Source of the DNA: CAG-1000 sp964545285
Lineage (GTDB): Bacteria > Bacillota_I > Bacilli_A > RF39 > UBA660
Direction: 5' to 3'
DNA: 9,418 bases
Assembly: GCA_964545285.1 (NCBI GenBank)
Contig: CAZJEW010000038.1
Coordinates: forward strand, 1 to 9,418
Shown here: in pieces, positions 1 through 5,580 of the stretch
Layout of the letters: the number at the start of each line of letters is the position of its first letter
Position numbering within the stretch: position 1 is the first letter of the stretch
Program-made: the position numbers and the translations under genes
Notes under the pieces: generated by a model
What the model was told of the DNA's origin: nothing
The model's input: the letters and a program-made list of their open reading frames with translations, nothing else
Databases searched by the model: none

Positions 1-817
1 CAGTAGTAGCATTACTATAAAAAGATAATTCTTCTTTTTCATGGTCTCTTAATCTAATATTATCATCATTAATACCTAAATCAATTAAAAACTTCTTACA
101 TTCATCTTTATAATGTTTAAACCAATCTAATTCAGTACCTGGTTTGCAAAAGAATTCTAGTTCCATTTGTTCAAATTCTCTAACTCTAAATATAAAGTTT
201 CCAGGAGTTATTTCGTTTCTGAAAGACTTACCTACTTGTCCTACTCCAAAAGGTAATTTAAGCCTCATAGAACGTTCAATATTCTTATAATTTACAAATA
301 TACCTTGAGCAGTTTCTGGTCTTAAATAAATAGTATTTTTATTATCTTCTGTTACACCTTGAAAAGTTTTAAACATAAGATTGAATTCTCTAATATCAGT
401 AAAATCACATTTACCACAATTAGGACATACTATCTTATTATCATTAATATATTTAATCATATCAGAATTAGTCATTTTTTCAACATCTTTAACACCAGCA
501 TCTTCTAATAACTTATCAGCTCTGTGACGAGTCTTACAATGCTTACAATCAATTAATGGATCATTAAAAGTTTTAATATGACCGCTAGCTTCCCATACTT
601 TAGGATTCATAAGAATAGCAGAATCAAGTAAAACATTATTAACATCCTCTTGAATAAATCTTTTAATCCAAGCATTCTTAATATTATTCTTAAGTAATAC
701 CCCTAAAGGTCCAAAATCCCAAGTATTAGATAATCCTCCATATATTTCACTACCTTGAAATATAAATCCATAATTCTTACAATAATTAGTAAGATCTTCC
801 ATAGTTAATTTTTCCAT
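1..817 (-). CDS. glyS: Glycyl-tRNA synthetase, single-chain alpha2 type (partial, N-terminal 272 residues)
   Basis: Charges tRNA-Gly with glycine in the cytoplasm. The 3' part runs off the left edge of the window. The visible protein starts MEKLTMEDLTNYCKNYGFIF and has the class II GlyRS landmarks in order: SNTWDFGPLG near residues 30-39 (motif 1 region), a zinc-ribbon-like pair of CxxC motifs (C91/C94 and C131/C134), RPETAQG at 166-172, and motif 2 FRNEITPGNFIFRVREFEQM starting at 199. RPETAQG and the fused single-chain layout separate it from the GlyQ/GlyS alpha2beta2 enzyme. The ATG at 817 is preceded by a perfect AGGAGG (828-823) at 5-nt spacing, immediately after the T-tract of the T-box leader. 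Expression is probably controlled by uncharged tRNA-Gly through that leader. The family call is secure; the C-terminal anticodon-binding domain cannot be seen. Confidence 0.97.
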   Translation of the reverse strand, partial: MEKLTMEDLTNYCKNYGFIFQGSEIYGGLSNTWDFGPLGVLLKNNIKNAWIKRFIQEDVNNVLLDSAILMNPKVWEASGHIKTFNDPLIDCKHCKTRHRADKLLEDAGVKDVEKMTNSDMIKYINDNKIVCPNCGKCDFTDIREFNLMFKTFQGVTEDNKNTIYLRPETAQGIFVNYKNIERSMRLKLPFGVGQVGKSFRNEITPGNFIFRVREFEQMELEFFCKPGTELDWFKHYKDECKKFLIDLGINDDNIRLRDHEKEELSFYSNATT

Positions 818-828
818 AATATCCTCCT

Positions 829-902
829 AAAAAAATAAAAATTCTTTTAAATACTACAGGGTGAGATATTCCCACGGTTCCACCTGAATTATTCAAAAGA
901 AT
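829..902 (-). terminator. Candidate intrinsic terminator of the glyS T-box leader
   Basis: A 13-bp helix joins ATTCTTTTGAATA (902-890) to TATTTAAAAGAAT (853-841), with one G-U pair. It is followed by a T-rich tract of 12 nt with one A (840-829), directly before the glyS Shine-Dalgarno. The arms enclose the whole antiterminator instead of competing for its 3' strand, so the switching mechanism is unclear. The upstream arm can also fold locally as AUUC-UUUU-GAAU. Confidence 0.6.
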
Positions 903-959
903 CACTTTACTTTCATTGCCTAAGCGTTTTACCATCACACTATATTCGCATTTATGAAT
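829..959 (-). promoter_or_regulatory. Compact glycine-specific T-box riboswitch leader of glyS
   Basis: On the minus strand a T-box core UGGAACC (882-876) is bulged between helix A1 (CAGG 886-883 with CCUG 860-857) and helix A2 (GUGGGA 875-870 with UCUCAC 866-861, loop AUA). This is the canonical antiterminator fold. The UGGA of the bulge complements the UCCA end expected of bacterial tRNA-Gly. Upstream, UUCAU (958-954) pairs with AUGAA (916-912), closing an internal loop that displays GGC (920-918), a glycine codon, below a short GCG/CGC helix (949-947 with 926-924). Stem I is therefore only about 47 nt. The next gene downstream is glyS, which fits. Structures were paired by eye, not folded by software. 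Confidence 0.88.
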
Positions 960-961
960 AA

Positions 962-990
962 ATAATAACATAATACTTTATAAAATGCAA
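962..990 (-). promoter_or_regulatory. Sigma-A-type promoter of the glyS T-box transcript
   Basis: A -35 box TTGCAT (990-985) is followed by a 17-nt spacer and a -10 box TATTAT (967-962), with an extended TGT element just before the -10. The expected start is around 955-959, exactly where the T-box Stem I begins, which supports the leader being complete and short. The promoter begins right after the stop codon of the upstream phosphoesterase gene. Confidence 0.7.
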
Positions 991-991
991 C

Positions 992-3175
992 TTATTTAAT
1001 AACTAATTTTTTTGTCTTTAACCAATCATCTTTTTTACAATCTTTTTGAGAAAATCTTTTTTCCTCATAGCCAAACATTTCTACTTCACCTTTGGAATTT
1101 ACATATAAATCCACAAAATAGCCACCCATAGTATTCTCTAATCCTTGTCTTATAGCAAAACTAGTTTTATCAGTTAAACAGGGAATTAAACCAGCAATAA
1201 CATTTCTATATGCCATCATATGGCTTTGATGAAAATGTCCTGAAAACAGAATATTTGGTTTATTACCAGGTTCCATTTTATCAATATATTTTTGCATTTT
1301 ATAAGATAAACTAGACGCACACCCACCACCAGGATGATATAATTGGATATTTGTTTTAGGACTTTCAACTGGATGAAACATTCCCATATCATCACCTAAG
1401 AAATGTAAATCAGGTCTTTTTTGTTCTATTTCAGGTCCAGTAAATGTACCTCCATTTTTTTCATGAGTTTGATCATGTGTACCAGTAATAAAGTATGTAT
1501 CCATTCCATCTATTTTTGGATAATACTCTGCAAGATAATTTATTTGTCTAGAAGCACCTTGTCTAAATAATGCATATTGATGTTCAGGTCTATTCTTATA
1601 GTCACCATCTAATAAATCACCACAATTCAATACAGTAGTAATTCCTCTTTCATAAGCTTCTTTGTACATAGTATTTAAAAAATTTAATTGTTGAGCTTCA
1701 TTACATAAATGAGTATCAGATATTACTAATAAACTAATTTTAGTAAGATTTTCAGTAGGAGTCTTAATTGGTTTAGAACTTCTATATAATCTTTTTTTAG
1801 ATATATATCTAACACCATCAATATCAGGATCAGTAATATCTATATCATAATCTCTTAACTTAAATTCTTCAAGTAATCCACCAAATTTTAACTCACTAAT
1901 ATTAAGCCTTTCACATACTTCATCAATACTTTCTCCATTACCAATAGAAGTAAATATTTTGTCAACATCATCTTTAATAACAGGGCTTTTAACAGGTACT
2001 TGTTTACTAGTAGAAGAATATAATGGTTTAAAAGTTTTATAATCGTTTGGAATAGTTTTATAATAAGGCACAAATATTTGTGAAGTGTTTTTTAAACCAC
2101 CTTTTCTATCTCTATTTAAAGTAACCATCCACGAACCTATAGTATTATAAACAGGTGTATGAGCATCTTTCATTTCATCAGTAGTAGCCACTACAGTTGG
2201 AACTTGGTAAGACTGAATACCCCTTCTTAAAAACGCATCACAAGCTGCAAAATGTCCTGTAACAAGAATATCAGTTTTATCTTCATTTCTTAAAGAAGCG
2301 ATTTTTTGTTGAGGTTTATAAGATATAGTATAAGGAACATTGCCTTTAGCATGTTGTAGATATATAGATATTTCTCCACCATTGTCTTCATTAATAAAAG
2401 AAACTTTTCTTCTATTTTGTCCTAAATATATTAAATCCTCTCTTTGACTAGAAATAAGTTTACCAATATCGATTTTATCTTTAGTCTTTAAAAATGATAA
2501 ATCATGTTCTCCAGTTATAAAATATGTAGTTATACCCTCTACCCTAGGAAAGACACTAGCAACATACCTTGCTTGATCTTCATACCCTTCTTTGTGTAAT
2601 GTTAAATTATATATACTTCTAGCACCAGTATACATACCTTCAACAACATCTCCAGTTATAAATACATATTTTACACCTAAAGCTTTAGCTCTTGAATACA
2701 TTTCATTTAATATAGTAGTCTGTTGATATACGCTTCCAAATCTTAAATCAGATATAAACATACATTTAATATTATCATCATTACAAACTATATTATAAGT
2801 TAAATCATCAATTAATTGTTTGTGTCCAAAGTTTTGAATTAATGTAATTTTAGTTTTAACAGGTAAATCATCATCTTCAGAATCTACATAAGCAGTAGTA
2901 TTCATTATTCTAATATTATTACCACGTTTTTTTACTTCATGAACTAAAATCATAAAATCTTCTTTAGTTATAGAATATGATTTGCATAAATCCTCTACAA
3001 TGCATTCTTGGACTAAAGTATCAAATTGTAATTGATCAGCATATTCTTTTAAATTTTGTTCTGTTATTTCAGTTGGAACAACCTCAACCATATCAGAATC
3101 TTCATCAAATGAAGATTCATAATCAATATCTTTACCTTTACTTTTAAGTGGTAAAGTAACTTTTTTCTTATTCAT
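992..3175 (-). CDS. Tandem metallophosphoesterase protein with two helical/winged-helix-like segments; first catalytic domain degenerate
   Basis: A 727-residue protein of two similar units. Each has a helical, HTH-like segment (about 59-90 and 416-446; EDLCKSYSITKEDF matches DEVCERLNISELKF) followed by a calcineurin-like phosphoesterase domain (about 137-330 and 479-670). The second domain keeps DTH 487-489, GD 519-520, GTHD 565-568, H614 and GHFH 646-649. The first has D143-x-R145, GD 175-176, GEHD 222-225, H275 and GHFA 307-310, so two metal-binding histidines are lost. The acidic N-terminus (about 16-36) looks disordered, with no signal peptide or membrane helix, so it is likely cytoplasmic. 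The family cuts phosphomono- or diesters, including DNA; the substrate here is unknown. Similar proteins occur in Firmicutes phages and accessory regions as I recall, not checked. I chose the ATG at 3175 because GAGGGGAG lies just before it. An upstream in-frame TTG (3214) has no ribosome site and lies inside a leader hairpin. Confidence 0.85.
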   Translation of the reverse strand: MNKKKVTLPLKSKGKDIDYESSFDEDSDMVEVVPTEITEQNLKEYADQLQFDTLVQECIVEDLCKSYSITKEDFMILVHEVKKRGNNIRIMNTTAYVDSEDDDLPVKTKITLIQNFGHKQLIDDLTYNIVCNDDNIKCMFISDLRFGSVYQQTTILNEMYSRAKALGVKYVFITGDVVEGMYTGARSIYNLTLHKEGYEDQARYVASVFPRVEGITTYFITGEHDLSFLKTKDKIDIGKLISSQREDLIYLGQNRRKVSFINEDNGGEISIYLQHAKGNVPYTISYKPQQKIASLRNEDKTDILVTGHFAACDAFLRRGIQSYQVPTVVATTDEMKDAHTPVYNTIGSWMVTLNRDRKGGLKNTSQIFVPYYKTIPNDYKTFKPLYSSTSKQVPVKSPVIKDDVDKIFTSIGNGESIDEVCERLNISELKFGGLLEEFKLRDYDIDITDPDIDGVRYISKKRLYRSSKPIKTPTENLTKISLLVISDTHLCNEAQQLNFLNTMYKEAYERGITTVLNCGDLLDGDYKNRPEHQYALFRQGASRQINYLAEYYPKIDGMDTYFITGTHDQTHEKNGGTFTGPEIEQKRPDLHFLGDDMGMFHPVESPKTNIQLYHPGGGCASSLSYKMQKYIDKMEPGNKPNILFSGHFHQSHMMAYRNVIAGLIPCLTDKTSFAIRQGLENTMGGYFVDLYVNSKGEVEMFGYEEKRFSQKDCKKDDWLKTKKLVIK

Positions 3176-3197
3176 AAAACTCCCCTCTATAAAAATA

Positions 3198-3238
3198 GGT
3201 ATAACAAATGACAATTAAAAATCATTACAAGTTATACC
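3198..3238 (-). terminator. Hairpin with flanking A/T tracts, leader of the phosphoesterase gene or terminator of rnhB
   Basis: Arms GGTATAAC and GTTATACC (3238-3231 and 3205-3198) form 8 bp. A short asymmetric loop separates them from an inner 5-bp helix AATGA/TCATT (3226-3222 and 3211-3207) with a 10-nt loop. The minus-strand exit is TATTTTTATAG, a modest U-tract. The plus-strand exit CTTTTTTATC is better, so it could work in both directions. It lies downstream of a plausible promoter, which would make it an attenuator-like leader element. Confidence 0.55.
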
Positions 3239-3263
3239 CTTTTTTATCTTTCATACTAATATA

Positions 3264-3292
3264 ATTTTATAACATTAATTTTTAAAATGCAA
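3264..3292 (-). promoter_or_regulatory. Promoter for the tandem phosphoesterase gene
   Basis: A -35 box TTGCAT (3292-3287), 17-nt spacer and -10 box TAAAAT (3269-3264) are seen. An overlapping choice is TGT-TATAAA (-10 at 3271-3266). The -35 and following bases, TTGCATTTTA, are identical to those of the glyS T-box promoter. Transcripts would carry a leader of roughly 80 nt with the hairpin at 3238-3198. Confidence 0.55.
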
Positions 3293-3327
3293 GAAAAACA
3301 AATTTATTGTTAAAAAAACATTAATAA

Positions 3328-3927
3328 TTATTTTTTAATACAACTAGGAACAGGATTAAATGTCTTTCTATGTTCTTTTAAAGCACCATATTTTTTTAAA
3401 GCATCTAAATGTTTTTTTGTTCCATATCCTTTATTATTTTTAAAATCATATTCTGGATACTTCTTATCAAGTTCATACATCATTTTATCTCTAGTTACTT
3501 TTGCAATTATTGATGCTGCAGCTATTGATTCACTTTTAGCATCTCCTTTTATTATTGATGTAGAAGGAATATTTATATCCAATTTCATAGCATCTATTAA
3601 TATATGTTGTGGAATAACATTTAGATTTGATATTGCTTCTTTCATTGCTATTTTAGTTGCTTCATATATATTTATTTCATCTATTACTTTTTCATTAACA
3701 ATACCAATACCAATACTCAATGCATTTTCGATTATTATAGGGTATAATTCATCTCTTTTCTTTTCACTTAATTTTTTAGAATCATTAATTTCACTCATAA
3801 AAAAATCAGTTGGTAATATTACAGCAGCAGCCACTACAGGGCCAACTAAAGGTCCTCTCCCAACTTCATCAACACCAGCAATCAATGTTATTCCTTTATT
3901 ATATAATTCTTCTTCATATTCTTTCAT
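3328..3927 (-). CDS. rnhB: Ribonuclease HII
   Basis: Cytoplasmic endonuclease that nicks RNA-DNA hybrids at ribonucleotides, supporting primer removal and ribonucleotide excision repair. It has 199 residues, at the short end for the family. GVDEVGRGPLVGPVVAAAVI begins at residue 18 and carries D20 and E21. DSKKLSEKKR follows at 49-58, then LIDA with D112, KGDAKSESIAAASIIAKVTR with D129, and KGYGTKKH at 166-173. D20, E21, D112 and D129 form the expected DEDD metal site. The C-terminus has the family's HRKTFNPV. An in-frame TGA just upstream rules out a longer protein. The ATG at 3927 has no Shine-Dalgarno and sits about 6 nt after an extended -10 box, which suggests a leaderless mRNA. A TTG at 3885 with AAAGGA before it is an alternative, but it would start almost on the first catalytic strand. 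No strong terminator directly follows. Confidence 0.97.
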   Translation of the reverse strand: MKEYEEELYNKGITLIAGVDEVGRGPLVGPVVAAAVILPTDFFMSEINDSKKLSEKKRDELYPIIIENALSIGIGIVNEKVIDEINIYEATKIAMKEAISNLNVIPQHILIDAMKLDINIPSTSIIKGDAKSESIAAASIIAKVTRDKMMYELDKKYPEYDFKNNKGYGTKKHLDALKKYGALKEHRKTFNPVPSCIKK

Positions 3928-3933
3928 AAATAA

Positions 3934-3942
3934 ATTATATCA
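3934..3942 (-). promoter_or_regulatory. Extended -10 promoter of rnhB
   Basis: TGA-TATAAT reads 3942-3934 on the minus strand, a consensus -10 with extended TGn. The hexamer 17 nt upstream (TATTAA) is a poor -35. Initiation 6-7 nt downstream would fall on or next to the rnhB ATG at 3927. Confidence 0.7.
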
Positions 3943-3943
3943 T

Positions 3944-3971
3944 AAAAAAAGAGTCTTTAATAAAGATCTTT
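3944..3971 (-). terminator. Intrinsic terminator after the DUF3592-like gene
   Basis: AAAGATCTTT (3971-3962), loop ATT, AAAGA, one bulged C, TCTTT (3958-3948) make a 10-bp stem. It is followed by an uninterrupted T-run that overlaps the stem end (3950-3944). It starts 2 nt after the TAA of the upstream gene and abuts the rnhB -10 element. Confidence 0.8.
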
Positions 3972-3973
3972 AA

Positions 3974-4648
3974 TTATTTTATTGAACTAATATCTACATA
4001 ATAATTAGTAGCATTAGCAGGATCAATATATACTGCAAGTGACTCCAAATTATTATCTTCTATTTTTTTTCTAATATCATTCCAACAATTTTCACTTCTA
4101 AAATATTCTTGATTTCTACTTATTGGATTTAATGCTATACATGTTACATAATATGGATTCTTACCATTTATTGATGTAGTATTATCCATATCAATACTTA
4201 CTATTTTAGCATCTATTCTTAATCCAAAATTTTTAACATTTAAATATTTTCTATATTTAATATTTGTTTTAATTAAGAAAATCATTCCAAAAAAAGCAAC
4301 TAGTAAACCAAGTCCAATAAATATGTAGGCTAAATTATTTGAAGTTGCACTTCGAAAATTTGATGGATTTGAAACGTTATAAAATATTTGTACTTTACCA
4401 CCAGTTTTCATCGAAATATTATATTCATTTAATACTCCTTCATATATTGTTCCATCAATATTAAAATAGACTACAACTGTATAATCATCATCATCATTAT
4501 TAATTTCTTTAATAACAGCAGTCGTTTCTTTGGCACTTTCCATAAATATTTTATTATTATTATAAACAAAAATACCAACAACAGCAAAGACAATACCCGC
4601 TAAAATAAAAGGAAGCGGCACTAATCTGTTAACTACTTTATTATTCAT
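3974..4648 (-). CDS. DUF3592-like membrane protein with two repeat halves
   Basis: A 224-residue protein of unknown function. Two hydrophobic helices are visible, about 10-29 (PLPFILAGIVFAVVGIFVY) and 106-126 (LAYIFIGLGLLVAFFGMIFL). Each is followed by a polar, beta-rich stretch. The first (about 44-100) ends GGKVQIFYNVSNPSNFRS; the second (about 145-221) ends LAVYIDPANATNYYVDI. The pattern of a hydrophobic beta strand, then a (Y/V)-x-(D/N)-P-x-N-like turn, is typical of DUF3592 as I know the family, and both halves carry a version of it. The ATG at 4648 has GGAG (4660-4657) at 8-nt spacing. It has its own promoter and a terminator at 3971-3944, so it is likely monocistronic. The family assignment rests on motif resemblance only. 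Confidence 0.75.
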   Translation of the reverse strand: MNNKVVNRLVPLPFILAGIVFAVVGIFVYNNNKIFMESAKETTAVIKEINNDDDDYTVVVYFNIDGTIYEGVLNEYNISMKTGGKVQIFYNVSNPSNFRSATSNNLAYIFIGLGLLVAFFGMIFLIKTNIKYRKYLNVKNFGLRIDAKIVSIDMDNTTSINGKNPYYVTCIALNPISRNQEYFRSENCWNDIRKKIEDNNLESLAVYIDPANATNYYVDISSIK

Positions 4649-4682
4649 ATTCTTTTCTCCATCATACTATATTATCATATTA

Positions 4683-4711
4683 AGTATATATTATTTTAAT
4701 AAAATAATCAA
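4683..4711 (-). promoter_or_regulatory. Promoter of the DUF3592-like gene
   Basis: TTGATT (4711-4706), exactly 17 nt, then TATACT (4688-4683). The spacer is almost filled by a perfect AT-only palindrome (4708-4690). The predicted start lies about 30 nt before the ATG. Confidence 0.7.
4690..4708. repeat. 19-nt perfect palindrome inside the promoter spacer
   Basis: ATTATTTTA, a central A, then TAAAATAAT. The position between -35 and -10 is where an operator would sit, but both arms are pure A/T, so chance occurrence in this AT-rich DNA is quite possible. Confidence 0.35.
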
Positions 4712-4714
4712 TAT

Positions 4715-4738
4715 AAAAAAATACAATTATTATTGTAT
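4715..4738 (-). terminator. Intrinsic terminator of the SDR gene
   Basis: Starting directly after the SDR stop codon, ATACAAT (4738-4732), loop AATA and ATTGTAT (4727-4721) form a 7-bp stem. A run of six T (4720-4715) follows. The stem has only one G-C pair, so it may be leaky. Confidence 0.65.
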
Positions 4739-5527
4739 TCAATTTAAATCTTTCATTTTCTTATTTATATAATTTATAGCAGATTTAGAATTCATTTTGT
4801 ATAGGAAATTCATAAACTTTGAATCACTTCCTATATATAATTTAAATTTATTTTTATTAATTCCTTTTATAATTTGTGATGCAGTATCCTCTGGAGAAGT
4901 CATTTTATAACTACTATTTTCTTTAGTAGTGGTAACTGACACATTTGAATTTTTTAATATATCTGTTGATATTGCACCTGGGAATACTACCATTACTTTG
5001 ACTTTAGTATCTAATAGTTCTGCATATAATCCTTCAGTAAATAATTTAGTTGCTGCTTTTGATGCTCCATAAATAGATTGTTTTGGAAATGGAAAGAAAC
5101 CTCCCATACTTGATATATTTATAATATAAGCTTCATCCCTATTAAGCATATTTTCTAGCATAGCCCTTGTTAAATTTACTACACCAAAGAAGTTTACATT
5201 CATAACTCTTTTAATATCTTCATCTTTTAATTCATTTACAGCAAGAAAAGGTTGAACAATACCCGCATTATTTATTAATATATCTACATATTTTTGTTCC
5301 TCAAAATATTTGATTTTAAATTCATTTATTGAATCTGTATTAGAAACATCAACAACATAAGTAGATAATTTATCTGTATTTAACTCTTCTTTTAATTTAT
5401 TTAAATTATCTATATTAATATCTAATGCAGATACATAAGCACCTTTAGATATTAATTGTTTAGTTAATTCTTTACCTATTCCGTTAGCTCCACCTGTTAT
5501 TATTATTTTTTTATTATTTACTTCCAT
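4739..5527 (-). CDS. Classical short-chain dehydrogenase/reductase (SDR), substrate unknown
   Basis: A 262-residue soluble NAD(P)-dependent oxidoreductase with a Rossmann fold. The cofactor loop TGGANGIG is at 11-18, NNAG at 86-89, the conserved Asn at 112 in VNFFG, the catalytic Ser in ISS at 138-140, and YGASK with Y153 and K157. PG at 183-184 follows. D36 at the end of the second beta strand favours NAD over NADP by the usual rule. The C-terminal tail (about 225-262) is basic and partly hydrophobic, resembling SDRs that act on lipophilic substrates, but the substrate cannot be told from sequence. The ATG at 5527 follows AAGGTGA at 6-nt spacing. The gene has its own strong promoter 3' of gpmI and a terminator immediately after its TGA stop. 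Under code 4 the TGA would add only three residues. Confidence 0.93.
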   Translation of the reverse strand: MEVNNKKIIITGGANGIGKELTKQLISKGAYVSALDINIDNLNKLKEELNTDKLSTYVVDVSNTDSINEFKIKYFEEQKYVDILINNAGIVQPFLAVNELKDEDIKRVMNVNFFGVVNLTRAMLENMLNRDEAYIINISSMGGFFPFPKQSIYGASKAATKLFTEGLYAELLDTKVKVMVVFPGAISTDILKNSNVSVTTTKENSSYKMTSPEDTASQIIKGINKNKFKLYIGSDSKFMNFLYKMNSKSAINYINKKMKDLN

Positions 5528-5544
5528 TCTCTATCACCTTAAAA

Positions 5545-5573
5545 AGTATATCATTTTTTTAAAAAATTGTAAA
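5545..5573 (-). promoter_or_regulatory. Promoter of the SDR gene
   Basis: TTTACA (5573-5568, one mismatch to TTGACA), 17-nt spacer ending in TGA (extended -10), then TATACT (5550-5545). It lies wholly between the gpmI stop and the SDR Shine-Dalgarno, giving a leader of only about 10-15 nt. No convincing gpmI terminator precedes it. Confidence 0.75.
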
Positions 5574-5580
5574 AAATTTT

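Noticed and set aside
927..946. GGU in the apical loop of Stem I as the glycine specifier
   Set aside because: GGC at 920-918 sits in the internal loop on the 3' side of Stem I just above the base helix, the usual specifier position. The apical GGU is not in such a loop.
786..971. 61-codon minus-strand reading frame starting MLLFIHKCEYSV
   Set aside because: It lies on the T-box leader and the first codons of glyS in another frame, with no ribosome site; the RNA structure explains this sequence.
1888..2073. 61-codon reading frame on the minus strand
   Set aside because: Shadow of the phosphoesterase gene in another frame; low-complexity Leu/Lys-rich product.
3176..3214. N-terminal extension of the phosphoesterase from a TTG at 3214
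   Set aside because: No Shine-Dalgarno, overlaps the leader hairpin, and the ATG at 3175 has GAGGGGAG directly upstream.
3293..3327. Weak AACAA/TTGTT hairpin after rnhB as its terminator
   Set aside because: Only 5 bp of A/T-rich stem with a short T-run; too weak to call in this AT-rich DNA.
4736..4741. TGA read as tryptophan (genetic code 4)
   Set aside because: Tryptophan codons checked in glyS, gpmI and the phosphoesterase gene are TGG, no in-frame TGA was met inside any gene, and the SDR TGA is followed at once by a terminator hairpin.
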